Shown here piece after piece: positions 22,581 to 34,583 of a stretch of DNA of 64,000 nucleotides. Every line of letters starts with the position of its first letter. Within the stretch, counting starts at the first letter, position 1. The DNA lies in assembly GCA_003008705.1 (NCBI GenBank), contig PDUO01000003.1, positions 752,793 to 816,792 of the forward strand. Direction: 5' to 3'. The stretch is from Pezicula radicicola. Its lineage: Eukaryota > Ascomycota > Leotiomycetes > Helotiales > Dermateaceae. Made by a program: the position numbers and the translations under genes. Below the pieces are notes generated by a model, which saw only the letters and a list, made by a program, of their open reading frames with translations, was not told the DNA's origin and searched no databases.

Positions 22581-24189
22581 ATGCCAGAAGTCACAACGGC
22601 TTCGTCGGCCGACACTCACAGAAAACGTGAGGGGTCCTTATCTGATGCTGACGTACCCTCACAAGAACTAATTTTGTCGACACCCGAGTCCCATCCAGCA
22701 AGTTGGTTCAAAAAATGGCAATTTGCAATATTTGCAATAGCAATTGGAGCTATAAGTCTACCACTGACTGGACTCAATTATCTTCTCCAGCCCGCTCAAA
22801 TTCCTATCGACCCCCATGATTATACTGCTCGCGCAAAGCATGTTCTCTCAACTACTCCGCTCATCGACGGCCATAATGATTTGCCGCACCTGATACGGAT
22901 CGAGCTATACGGAAAGATGTATGATGGCACTTTCAACTTCAATGATAAACTGCTTGGGCATACAGATGTGCAGAGAATGAGGAAAGGGCAGATGGGTGGA
23001 CAGTTTTGGAGCGTCTTTGTTGAATGCGAACCTGATGTGGCGATCGATGACCCTACTGTGAGTCTTTAAGTCATATATTTAAATACAAATATACTGAAAA
23101 GTCATAGTGGATTGTTCGTGATACACTTGAGCAAATTGATATCACAAGACGTTTTATCGAAGAATATCCGACCACTTTTCAATATTGTGACAATGCACAG
23201 TGCGCTCGTGACGCATTTAAATCCGGTCGCATTGCAAGTATGATCGGAATAGAAGGTGGTCATCAAGTCGGAAGTAAGTAAGTTCTTGACAAAAATGTAG
23301 GATATTCCTAACAGTCTCATTTGCAGACTCACTTGGTGCTATCCGTCAAATGTACGACTTAGGTGCACGCTATATTACCACAACCCACAACTGTGACAAC
23401 GCATTCGCGACAGCAGCATCAACAGTTGCAGCAGGTGGCGAAGACAATGGCTTAACCCCCTTCGGACATGAATATGTTGCTGAGATGAACCGCCTTGGCA
23501 TGATCATTGACTTATCTCACGTCTCTCACCAAACAATGCGAGATGTTCTTTCTATAAGTCGTGCACCTGCCATATTTTCTCATTCCGGTTCATACGCAGT
23601 GCAAAGACATCTTCGTCACGCCCCTGATGATGTCCTTCGAGGGATTAAGAAGAATGGAGGAATTGTGATGGCGACGTTCGTGACCAGGTTTTTAAATATG
23701 AAACATCCAGAGGACGCTACTATTCATGATGTTGTAGACCATATCATGCATATTGCTGAAGTTGCAGGATGGGATTGCGTTGGTGTTGGGTCTGATTTTA
23801 GTGGTACTCCTGCAGTCCCGATTGGACTCGAGGTGATATTTTCTTTCTCAAATTATTGCTATTTGCTAACCTTCTTGCAGGACGTCTCTAAATACCCCGA
23901 TCTTGTGGCATTGCTAGCCGAACGTGGTGCAACGGACGAGCAACTTCGTATGTTCGCTGGCGAAAACCTGCTCCGAGTTTGGTCAAACATTGAAAAGGTC
24001 GGAAAGCAAATCCAGGCTCAAGGGACCAAACCAAATGAAGCTGTGTGGGAAGAGAGAATCAAGGGATGGGCTACTGGTTTTGCTAATTCACCATTCATGT
24101 TCAGATCAACGCGCGAGAAGAGGAAGAACATTAAGCGGACGGCACATAATTTCAATGTGAATGCGGACGGGAAGCATCAGCCACAATAA
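22581..24189 (+). CDS. M19 membrane-dipeptidase-like protein
   Basis: Exons 22581-23057, 23108-23273, 23327-23832 and 23881-24189 give 485 aa. An N-terminal cytosolic stretch and one membrane anchor (about 48-65, [17 protein letters not shown]) precede the M19 metallopeptidase domain. Zinc-ligand motifs are visible: [22 protein letters not shown] (bridging Glu), [10 protein letters not shown] and IFSHSG, and VGVGSDFSG. The family hydrolyses dipeptides, and fungal members also work in catabolic or secondary-metabolite gene clusters. All metal ligands I can check are present. It probably faces outside or into the endomembrane lumen as a type II protein. Its position between carriers and P450s suggests it frees an amino acid from a conjugate (inference). 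Confidence 0.87.
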
Positions 24190-24325
24190 GAAAGTAGTAA
24201 CTGAAGCTAGAAAGGGTTGTCAAAATTGTACTACAAGCTTTAATCGGGTACGATATCCACAAAAGTACGTAAAAGAGTAGAGCGAATTCCATAAAACAAG
24301 CCACTGCAGTTATCAAAATCATGTC

Positions 24326-24470
24326 AGTAATTGAACTTAAGTGAGTTACCTAAATTAGGTGAGTTACTGAAACCAACTGAGTTACTAAAATCAAGTGAGT
24401 TATCAAAATCAAGTAGGTTAGTAAACTTGAGTGAATTGCTAAAATCAAGTGAAAGTAAGTTAGTCACTAA
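24326..24470 (+). repeat. Degenerate 18-bp tandem repeat array
   Basis: Seven to eight consecutive 18-bp units close to GTGAGTTACTAAAATCAA. As 18 is a multiple of three, the array reads as a six-residue repeat in one frame, but no gene structure surrounds it. Confidence 0.75.
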
Positions 24471-24939
24471 GGTAATTCGAACTTTTATAAGTAGTCACGT
24501 GGCAGGAACGCATATACAGAAATAAAGTACAATATTTAAAGAAAAGACAAAAAATAATTTGGCTAAGCATTGTTCGTCATTCCCACGCATGCAAGTCAAG
24601 GTATCTCAAAATGATTCCTCGTCGCTTAACGCCGCCCTCAAGATACCTTTACCCCACTTTAGCTTCTATAGAAGCTAATACCACGACCATGACCATGCAT
24701 ACTTCAGTATGCTTGTCCCCGCACATAAGCCAATGAAGCACGCAATATTTGTCAAGGATAGCACAATATCGTCGATGTCTTATTCCCATCGGCTCCCCGG
24801 CAACTCCATCAGTGGGAGGTGTGAGGAGACATCGTCTTGAGTGTCTCTCTAGTGAGACTACATATTAACTTGGAGATTATTACCTGTTCGTCCCTACTTT
24901 TGCTAATCACTGATCAGTTCTAAGCAGATCTCCGTCAAA
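24471..24939. other. Intergenic upstream of P450
   Basis: Promoter region for the P450 at 24940. No gene or repeat recognised apart from the end of the array. Confidence 0.45.
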
Positions 24940-26932
24940 ATGGCAAGCCTTTTGATTCCTATGTATGTAGTTAAGTTACTGCTTTTATCAACTGCTTTGG
25001 TCTTGCTAGGAGTAGTAGGGTATTTCATTGTAAATGAATGGACAAGATACAAAGCAAGACTGAAGGGACTCAAAGGACCACGGGGTTTTCCAGTCATCGG
25101 GAATCTTCATCAAGTACATATTCCCAAAGCATTCCAAAAGAAGGAAAAACTGACACCGGATTCATCTTAGATCCACAAGCTGCCAGCAGCAGAAAAATAT
25201 AGACAATGGGCTGCTGAATACGGCGATGTTTTTCAGATCCAACTTGGAAACGTACCTATTGTAGTCATCAATTCAGCAGCAGCGGCAAAGGCGTTGTTGC
25301 TTACTCAGACTTCTGCTCTGAACTCAAGACCTATCTTTCATGTTTTCCACAAGGTATTTATCTCAATATCCTGACCAAATAAATAGTACTAAGTGTTAAC
25401 ACAACTTAGATAGTCAGTAAGAGCGTACTTTCGATAGGAACTTCGCCGTGGGATGACAGCTGTAAGAGAAGGCGAAAGGCGGCTGCAACCGCGTTGAACC
25501 GCGCTAAAACTGACGATTATGTCCCTGTAAGTTATTATCATTATCAAAAGTCTTGTGTGGGTCCTACTTACATTTCTTTATAGATTATCAAACTGGAAAC
25601 CACCGAATTCATTCGAGATCTATGGAGGGTAGGTCAAGCCGGAAGACTCGCAATAGATCCAACTCCAATAACTCATCGGCTATCTCTAAACCTAAGCCTG
25701 ACTCTAAACTACGGTTTCAGGTGGGTTCCCAAAACCCCCAATATATATCAACTATAACTAAGAAGACAAAAGAGCCGAGTCTGCGAAAGCATTGCAAACG
25801 TCACCACTCCTCCTAGAAATAATGCACATTGAAACAGAAATCGGAAAGCTGCGAAGTACCGGAAATAACTATAGTAACTACATTCCAGCGCTCAGGGTTT
25901 GGAGTTGGCTTCGTGAACTCTTTGGAACTGGTCCCGGTCCTGCTTATGCTAAAGAGATTGGAAGGAGACGACTTGCGTAAGTTTGGGAAATTTTTTAGAA
26001 TGAATTGAGGGCCCTCTAACTTTCATGTGATTTCAGATACAATAAGGTCTTGCTTGACGACCTCAAGCGAAGAGTGGTGAATAATACGGATAAGCCCTGT
26101 ATTCAGGGTTCGGTGTTGACTGACCCAGATGCGACCAATTTAACAGAAGAGGAATTGCTGAGTATCAGCTTGAGTATGATGGCAGTAGGTTTATTCTCTA
26201 GCCTTTCTCCTCTCTGATCACCAACTTAATTTCAGTCACTAACCTTTGCAAAAACAGGGCGCTGAGACAACCACTCCGACGATAGGTTGGGGAATATTAC
26301 TTCTTTCTCAAAGACCAGATCTGCAAAAGAAGGCATTAGACGCTATTCACGAAGCCGGTATTCTTGATTCGGATCCGTTTAGCTCTTCCGAAGAAGTACC
26401 ATATGTGATGGCTTTCACAAAAGAAGTGCTTCGTTACTATACACCCTTGAGACTGGCCTTGCCAAAAGCCACTTCTGGTGAAGCGATATGGAATGGTCAT
26501 ATCATTCCTAAAAACACCATGGTGTGAGTAATATCTTCTCCAACTCCTACCCCAAGAAACTCCGACTCACAATCAAATCGCAGCTTCCTAAATTCATGGG
26601 GCTGCAACCGAGATCCGAATGTCTTTGAGAACGCCTTCGATTTCTATCCTGAGCGATGGTTAGAACACGAAACTTCTACTAGGTCCCATTATGCTTTTGG
26701 ATACGGAGGCAGGATGTGCGTTGCATCTCATGTTGCAAACAAGGCTGTTTATATGGCGTTTCTACACCTTATTCTAACATATGAGATCCTTCCGGGAGAA
26801 GCAGAGAAGATTGAAATAGATCCGATCGAAGGAATTCTTGATGTAAGGCATACGAGGGCTGCGCCGAAGCATAACAAAGTTAGATTTGTGCCAAGGAACG
26901 AACAGTCACTTAACGACTACCTTAAGAAGTAG
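24940..26932 (+). CDS. CYP504-like cytochrome P450
   Basis: Exons 24940-25113, 25171-25353, 25410-25526, 25584-25720, 25773-25976, 26037-26184, 26258-26523 and 26584-26932 give 525 aa with consistent phases. An ER signal anchor (VVKLLLLSTALVLLGVVGYFIV) is followed by GPRGFPVIGNLHQ, YGDVFQIQLGNVP, LNLSLTLNYGFR, an I-helix with GAETTTPT, KEVLRYYTPLRL (ExxR) and the heme loop HYAFGYGGRMCVASHVA. The heme loop and N-terminus match phenylacetate 2-hydroxylase-type P450s, so an aromatic acid is a likely substrate class (inference). It is a paralogue of the frameshifted gene at 15445 and has two extra introns where that gene has fused exons. Confidence 0.87.
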
Positions 26933-27071
26933 TGATAATTTAGGATGCGTGTTGGATCTTAATAAGAGAATTTCATAGATAACCTGTAAAAGATTGTCTC
27001 AAGTTTTAAAGTACACGGATTAGACCTACTACAACTCGGAGCACACTTACTTTGATATTAAAAACAAACTA

Positions 27072-27207
27072 CCATCCCTTTGTGCGTGAACCAGCTTTTT
27101 GTACAGGGATTCGACACCCCGAGAATTTTACCACTAAAAAGTATATGTATTTTGCCGTGCACATCCTGATGGCCCGTGTCGAAACCGTTTGACGCACAAA
27201 GAGATGG
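27072..27207. mobile_element. 136-bp inverted-repeat element
   Basis: Ends CCATCCCTTTGTGCGT and (reverse complement) CCATCTCTTTGTGCGT match at 15 of 16 bases. Inner parts repeat a TTCGACAC word in opposite orientation. No coding capacity and no clear target-site duplication. Confidence 0.5.
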
Positions 27208-27592
27208 CTTTGTTAAATGAAATAGGAAGAATATATGATCATCCTCCTCTAGCCACTACAAGTAGGCCCATTTCCACTCACTAGTTCCTTCCAGAATGCA
27301 ATACCTCTGCCTACCCACATGTTGCTCCCAAATAACCTTGCTATCCAACAGGTTATAAGCCTAGGAGCAGTTTGAGCTCGCAATTTAAAGGTAAATAATC
27401 TGTCCGTTTCCTAGTATGAAGGGTACAAAAACTAGCTATTACACAAACCACCTCGTCTCAAAGGAGGATCTTTTAGGAAAAAGAGGAGCCATTGATTGAA
27501 TAGCATCTAATTAAGTTAATATCTAAAAGTAAATCTTATATATATCTCTAGCATATTTTAAAATTACTTATATAAAGTTTTAAGTTTATATT

Positions 27593-27868
27593 ATCTCCCA
27601 CATAGTATATAACTATATTAAACATAGATGTAATATAAGCTTGTTTTTAAATATTAAGTATATACTACTTCCTATACATTTAGATGTATACATAGGGTAA
27701 TTCTACTCCTGAGATTATAAAGCAATAAACTCATCTAAAAAGCAAAAGTATATAGTAGGAGACTAATACAAATCGCTTGTACTTTCGCGGAGACAGATTA
27801 TATCGCTAGCAAGTGTTACTAGTTAGTGATGTAGACGCACTAGGGTAGTTATATACTATGTAGGAGAT
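27593..27868. mobile_element. 276-bp AT-rich element with 23-bp inverted ends
   Basis: ATCTCCCACATAGTATATAA and three further bases at 27593-27615 recur as reverse complement at 27846-27868 with one mismatch in 23. ATT flanks both sides and may be a target duplication. The interior is AT-rich and noncoding. Confidence 0.6.
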
Positions 27869-28636
27869 ATTAGTACTAAACCTTCTTATTAACTTCTATA
27901 TAGTCTACTTCTAAAACTCACCTCTAAGTTGTAGTATCTACAAAAAATCCGTCTACACATAATCATAGAACCCTTTAGATGTCCAAATGTCTATCTTTTA
28001 GTTTTATACAAGTATAAACAGATCACGTGCATCACAAATGCCCCACATTCATCGCCAACATTGTCCCACATCACCCACAATCTAGTGTAACCTCACTTAC
28101 AAGTCCCACGTGCAGAGCCCCGCCAAGAGCTCTTTTTGTTGCATATCTGATATTTTTGACTTTCCTAACTTTGTTGCAAGTCGTCTCATTTCAAAAAAGC
28201 AATTGCGGCGGAAGAAACTGGGGTTGTTGATTGGTTTGGGTTGCAAGAGGGCGAAGAAACGAAAGGAGTGTTTGTTGTCATGTGACCAACAACCTAGCAA
28301 CCCCAAATACTGTAGGTACTAGGTACCTGACAAGCTAAAGCGAAAACAGAGAGGATCTCGTGAATAGAAGACTGGTTTAATAATCCCCTCCTTAACATTT
28401 TGTCTCTTGTATTTAAGAAGAAGCTTTCGTTTAACGACTCACAACCCCCAATGTGGCTAAAATTAAAAGTGAACTAGAACAATGAACTCCACAGCTCAAT
28501 CAAAACTCCATTGAAATGCATCTGGCTATCGACTTGATGAAAAACCACTTCCGAGTATCCCATACGCATGCACATTCATGACATTCCTCAAAATTAATTT
28601 TCCTTGCCTTCAATCGCTTATTTACCGCTTGCCTGC

Positions 28637-31600
28637 TTAGTTAACGAGCACGCTCCCAAATACGTCAGAAATCTCCCTTCTAGTCGGCGGCTCGAACACT
28701 ATTGGTGCAGTCGAAATGCCAACAGCTAATCGTTCCTCCATAAGCTTGACGATGACAAGTGGGACACTCTCATCGGTGGCCCGGATTGTCAGACGGATCA
28801 TCTGTGAAAACGCATCGTTAGTATATTTCGACGATGCATACATTGGGTGGGAAAGGGCATACCTGAGTTCCATAGTTCGGCTCCAGTCTCAATAGACATC
28901 CGAACTTGCCACCATTACTTGTGTGCAGGACGCTGGCACCGACGAAATTTTTCTTGTTTGGATCAACGCTGTTCAGAATGCCCCATCTAAACCCTTCGAC
29001 CGTTTTCCGTATGAATGAATCATTGATCTCAACATCTCTACCTTTCACACCGAAAATACGTTGGGATTCACGCGGCGCCCCACCAATCTGCTTCCAGCGC
29101 TTGAAGAAGTCATCTGCACTAAGCTCTGCAGGGTCCATAAACTTGTGAATGGTTACAGGTAACTTTAGTGTGAGTGCTTGCAATGCACCTGCAAGATAGC
29201 TGATTCTAACCGTTGGACTTTTGTCGAATACTTTCTTGGCCTCAAACATAATCATCTGCTGGCTTTGTGCGCCTTCGCTAATGGTGCTTTCGGGTAAACC
29301 TTTGACTTCCCATGTTAAATTCTCCTTCTCTGCTGGTTCAAGGTCAAGCGTCGTGGTGAATGAGCTAATCGCGGTTGGTGCTTTGTTTGAGAAGTATAAG
29401 ATAACGCAGGCCATCTGACCTCGGTATTCTGACCGTACCCCAATCTGGACTTGTCCGTCTTCGTATAGAACACCTTCTGCCTTCAAGAGTAGCTTATTAT
29501 ACCCAATCTCCCAGTCGGGGGACAGATTTGCAGCACTTGCCATATTTGGCGCTTTAAGGGTCTTTGGTTCCGTCGGACCAGCATCCATCATATCGAGGCC
29601 AGCGAGGTCATGCCCATTGGTATGACCATTCTTTCCATTGGTTGCAGTACCATTGCTACCATTAGTTGGTATTTGTCCATTCGCATTGCTAAAGGCGCGT
29701 TTGAGGCCTGGGCTATTAGCCAAGGCAAACTCTTTCTGGTCGGCGTTGGCATCTTTCCCTCCAACAACCCATGTGCGTTTGTCGCTAGTGCCAGCATGCT
29801 TTTGGTGGAGACGTGACAAAAGAGCAGACTGTCGTTCAGGGAAAGGGGGCATTTCGTCGCAGACGGTTCGCAGAAGATCATCTGTAGGGAGACTTGCAAG
29901 TGCAAGATATTCACAGGCTCTTTGCTGCAGTTCAGAGTCGAGGGTGTGGCTATAAGCCTGAAACACGTACATGAGTCGAGGCTTGATCTCTGGAAAAAGG
30001 TTGACAAATTTGATGAAACACGACAGAATAATCGCCCTTGTACTCGACGAACAGCCTTGCAACTTAGTCTGCAGAGCCAAAAACTGTTCGATTGGACTGC
30101 AGCCCTTGTCTTCTGCGATCAAATGGCCAAACTCGCCCAGAATATAACCTCCAATTTTCACAAGCGTTTCATGACAGTGGTCGGCTTTGACGTACTGTAG
30201 AATATTTTGTGCGGCATACACCTGGAGCTCTTCGTTGTTTGTGACAATTTGAATGACTCGGTGCCATACTTCATCACTGACATGGTCTCCCGCCATTGCG
30301 ATGAGTCGCAGAGATATGTCCACATACCATTGGATATCCGTTGCATACTTTTCGGTCAAGATGGCAATTTTCAACACCATCTCTTCTCGGATGGCAAAAT
30401 CCGCATTTTGTAGATATTGCAAGAGCTCTCCAACGATTGGTTGAGCGTTGCTCTGATCACACATGCTGTAGAGGAGATCAAGGCCTTTCCGCCGCACACT
30501 GATATCTCTATCTTTCAAAGATCCAATGATGATTGCTTGATGCTGTTTTATGGGATCCAAAGTCTCCGCTCTGGCTGCTAAGTGCGTCATGGCCTCGAGA
30601 CCAAGATATCGCACATTAGTCTCCCGTGATTGGATGAACTTGCCCAGTCTTGATGATATTTGCTTCATAAGTGCCTGTTCAGTGTCCAGGTGAATAATCA
30701 AATTGATGGCTTCAAAAAGTACAGCATTCTGTGCATTATTTTGCTGAACGTTCTTGGGCATTTCCAAAGCGAGATTCAAAATCTTCTGCAAAGATTCGCG
30801 AATCAAGTCCCGGACATGGGTGTCCTCTATTAAGGTTAAATATTAACATCAAGATCTAGAACATGTGGGGATCAACGTAGATACTTACCCGATGGTGGAA
30901 AATACTGCAGTAGCCTTAATAGCTTGACCTGAATCCACGGACACGGGACTTTGTAGTATAGGTAGTCTGGAGCATATTCTTGGTCGACAAGTATCCGCTT
31001 CATTCTCGAAGCAGCCTTGACATAGCATCCCTTGTACTGCTCTGGGCTGGCCTGCGCCAACGCCATGATAAGGGAAGTCACGGAAAGAGCAACGCCCATG
31101 TCTGCATCATCCATCAGAGCAATAATACGCTCCGCCCATTGGGGTTGCACAATGTCGGGGTGCTTTCGGTAAAGACGGAGAAGTGTCAGAGCAGCCTTCT
31201 TTTTCACAAAAGCTTTCGATGTTCTGTTTCATTCATCAGCATAATCCACCACTTCGCAGGCGCAGCAGTCATACGGTGATATCAAAAGTCTATGGACTTC
31301 TCCACTCAGTGCCTCTCCCATTTCTCTTCCTCCTACATTGGCTATCGCATGCAGCGCCAAACAGTTATTTAACTCATTGTGGTCAGTAAGATCCTTCCTA
31401 ATGCTGTTTACAACCAAATGTAACAGCTCGTGCTGTTCGTGAAGGAATAGGGTCATGGAAAGGTATCCAATTTGTTTCTCAGAGTACTTGGTCGCAGAGA
31501 TAAGGTTGACAGCTTCGAGATGACCGAAATCGACGTTCCATCCAAGAATATATATGTAAAGTAGCTACATAAGTTAGTAGGGATTTAGCAGAAGACAGCA

Positions 31601-31953
31601 AACAAGACTTACCTTGCAAACATATTTCTTCTTGTGGTATCCACTGAGACTCCCGTCTGTCCCAATATGAAGTCAGTAAGTGCGTCAATACCCTTTCCTT
31701 TCTCCCATGATGTGCATACCTTTGAATTTCTGTCTACAGACCAGAATCAAGTCAGCCTCGTGTGATCATCTCCAAGCTCAACAGAAGGGACCACGCACCG
31801 TATGTTTGCCAACTCTTTGTTAATCCGTTTCTCCTCCAGCTCTCTTGCCCGAGCATTTCTCAAATCTGCAATAAATTGGACCAAGCCACGCATATTTGAA
31901 TTGTTCCCCGAGCTCCCGCGACCCAGAAAGCCCGCTGCCGCCGAGGACGCCAT
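28637..31953 (-). CDS. AP-2 complex subunit alpha (alpha-adaptin)
   Basis: Exons 31953-31799, 31733-31720, 31656-31613, 31564-31275, 31223-30889, 30826-28863 and 28801-28637 give 988 aa. It is the large chain of the AP-2 clathrin adaptor, working in endocytosis at the plasma membrane. The N-terminal trunk begins [33 protein letters not shown] and continues with [30 protein letters not shown] and HEAT-like helices. A Gly/Asn-rich hinge is at about 645-700. The ear follows, with [27 protein letters not shown] near the end. Exon 2 is only 14 nt long, yet its phase fits (IR|QKFK|DG). Length matches the family. Expected to be constitutively expressed and essential or nearly so. Confidence 0.95.
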
Positions 31954-32465
31954 GACGGGTGGTTGATCGGGTACCCTCTGATGGTGAGAGGATATTATCT
32001 AGGTCTTGTTGACGTTTTGTGGGCGCTCGGCACGACGGTCTAATGTCGAAATCGTGAGCCTCCGCTGATCGACCCAATTCAAGGGCGGTGCGTGCAAGGC
32101 CGTCTCAGACGCTGGGATGTTCGTGGTTGGTCAGGCTTTGCGCTGATGAAGATAGATTGGTGGTCTCAGTCTTGCACATTATCATCCATCCAACAATACA
32201 TGCTAGGCAAAAATCCCCAGTATCCGGTGTCTAGCAACAGGTAGTTGTAGAAGTAATCGTCAAAGGTGTAAATAGCTGGATGCGGTTGTCATAATCCCCT
32301 CGGTCTCCTTTAGTGGCTACAGCGCGCTTTGGCCATGCAGGTGATGACATAAGCGAGGCTTTGTAGCACCGCCAGTGCAGCCGTACTTCAGACATAAACT
32401 TCAAGGACGTCACCAGCCTCATCACACTCTCTCTCCATGAACACAATCCAAAAATTAAAGCTATA
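31954..32465. other. Intergenic between divergent genes
   Basis: Shared promoter region of the adaptin (leftward) and the mitochondrial methyltransferase (rightward). No other feature seen. Confidence 0.5.
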
Positions 32466-33581
32466 ATGAAGCTCGCACGTATACGACCATTGCTTCCTCG
32501 TTCAAAGTATAGAAGTATAACGTGTATATCTCGAACATACGCCGTTCAATCGCCTGGATCTCCTACACTACAGGTCTTCAATCGTCATACAAAATACCTC
32601 CAGAAAGAAAGAGCAGCAGCAAATGTGGAGAGGAGCAGACGGGTGGATTATCTCAAAGATGAGGTTGCTATGCGACTTTCAGAGAGATTGCTGGTGTGCA
32701 ATTAGCTCTACATATTACATTGCATCTTGAACCATCCTGATTGTTTCCAGGACATAAATCGACATTTCACTCACGTCCTAGACTTAGGCGCAAACTCATG
32801 TAATATAGCCCGCGCGCTCACACTCCCAGACCCAGACCCCGATCCAACGAAAACTACATCTCCTCCTCTTTCCAGCCGAATTTCGCACCTCACAGCCGCT
32901 GACTCGTCTCGCACCATGCTGTATCGCGATGCTGACCTTCCTTTCAATCAAGAAATCAACCTCACACGCGAAGTGCTCGACGACGAGGAGAGACTCCCTT
33001 ACGAAGCAAATACCTTTGACGCCGTGCTCAGTTCTCTGAGCATCCATTGGATCAATGACCTCCCATCTCTTCTCGCGCAAATCAACCACATCCTCAAACC
33101 TGATGCGCCCTTCATAGCAGCTATGTTCGGTGGTGACACGTTGTATGAGTTGCGAACCTCTTTACAACTGGCAGATCAGGAGAGGAGGGGAGGCGTTTCC
33201 CCGCATGTATCACCATTGGCGGATGTAAGGGACATGGGAGGATTGCTACAGAAAGCCGGGTTCAAGATGTTGACTGTGGATGTTGACGATATCATTGTGG
33301 ATTTTCCGGACACTTTCGCTCTGATGCAGGACTTGCAGTCCATGGGCGAATCCAATGCTATTTTGGGGAGGGAGATGGGCGCAATGCGGAGAGATGTGCT
33401 GCTTGCAAACGAGGGTATCTATCGAGAATTACATGGTAATGAAGATGGGTCGCTCCCGGCAACATTTAGAATGATATATATGATCGGGTGGAAAGAAGGA
33501 CCAAATCAATCACAGCCATTACCGAGAGGGAGTGGTCAAGTAAATATCAAAGACATACTTGGTGGTGGGGAAGTTAGGTAA
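32466..33581 (+). CDS. NDUFAF5: Mitochondrial NDUFAF5-like methyltransferase
   Basis: Exons 32466-32693 and 32751-33581 (intron 57 nt) give 352 aa. Its relatives help early assembly of respiratory complex I by modifying an Arg of a core subunit. The N-terminus (MKLARIRPLLPRSKYRS) is Arg-rich without acidic residues, as in a mitochondrial presequence. FNRHTKYLQKERAA is followed by the SAM-binding region HVLDLGANSCNIAR, then LSSLSIHWINDLP and DTLYELRTSLQLADQERRGG, all typical of this family. An Asp/Pro/Thr-rich insert near residue 105 is unusual. The assignment to NDUFAF5 rests on these motifs. Confidence 0.88.
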
Positions 33582-34583
33582 CGGTGCAGTGTAAAATAAT
33601 GTACAGTTCTCTGCGGGAGGTTACAAATGGGCAAGGCAGATCCTGGCCGTAAGATCAAATGCCTCTGCTCTTTGCACAGTCAGCTTGCGTTACCTGGACT
33701 AAGGTGATCATCTAGGAAAGACGTTTTTCCTCGCGCACTCGGCTTGGGATTTCCAAGCTCGGTGATTACTGGGAACGAGATTTGGAAACATCCAAGATGT
33801 GAATATCAAGCTGGCCTCAGTAACTCAAGCATCGCGTGGCGAGTAACGCTCCCAATTCTTAAGAACCCGGTATACTATCTCGTATTAAATGATTAGCTAA
33901 CATTCAGCATTTCTGGTCATGTTGGAAGATGGATTCCGTCGATAGTGTCTAGGGCCAATCCCTTGGCTAGGTAATACATGTGAGCGCATGTGGTCTTACA
34001 GACTCGGACAGGTACTGTACAACTCCTATCAGATTATCGTGGCAGTCAAAGTCCAAGATGGTCTCAAGATGAATTCCAGATGGAACCAATATGGAAATTG
34101 GCACTGAGAAGATGTGGAAGATGACATATCCAAGAACAACAACTCGAGATCTGTTTCCTGCACGTCACGCACACAGAAAGAAGCTTATCCTAACGTCCTT
34201 CCCAAAAGGTGCTGTACTCCGGCAGTGCAAGGCACAATAATGGCTTGGTAGTGGCCGCTTAGCGCTAATACTTGGTAAATTAAACCTTGTGCTTGGGCCA
34301 CGATCAAGGGCTGGGAACATGACTGGTCAATTCGAGATCAAAACACTTGCATCGCCTCAACAAATGGGGAATGACTACCTTGGCACATCCTTAAGCTCCT
34401 TGAGCTCCTTCCAGAAGAACCATTGAGATCCTCCTATCACAATCCGATGAACCTATTGCGCAGGCGAGAGGTTCAGATTAGCTTGGCGGATGGTACGATC
34501 AATCTATCTTCCACACTTCCCTCTTTTATTTCAATTCTTCATTTCAAGGTTACTCACTTGTCTTTTCTCTCGTTATTGACAAA
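33582..34583. other. Intergenic, nothing seen
   Basis: About 1 kb without a supported gene or repeat. The last 100 bases are the CT-rich leader of the acid phosphatase. Confidence 0.5.

Larger units (their letters stand above)
26933..28636. other. Intergenic with two inverted-repeat elements
   Basis: No gene supported. The stretch 27480-28020 is strongly AT-rich. It contains the elements at 27072-27207 and 27593-27868, and one copy of the TTTTGTTGCATATC word at 28134-28147. The short open frames at 28030-28320 have no motifs. Confidence 0.5.

Noticed and set aside
24331..24525. Open frame with ELLKSS six-residue repeats as a protein
   Set aside because: The 18-bp DNA repeat forces the frame open. 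There is no ATG gene context and related arrays elsewhere do not stay open.
27100..27140. GGGATTCGACACCCC as a tRNA T arm
   Set aside because: It lies inside the 136-bp inverted repeat and no other tRNA arms are present.
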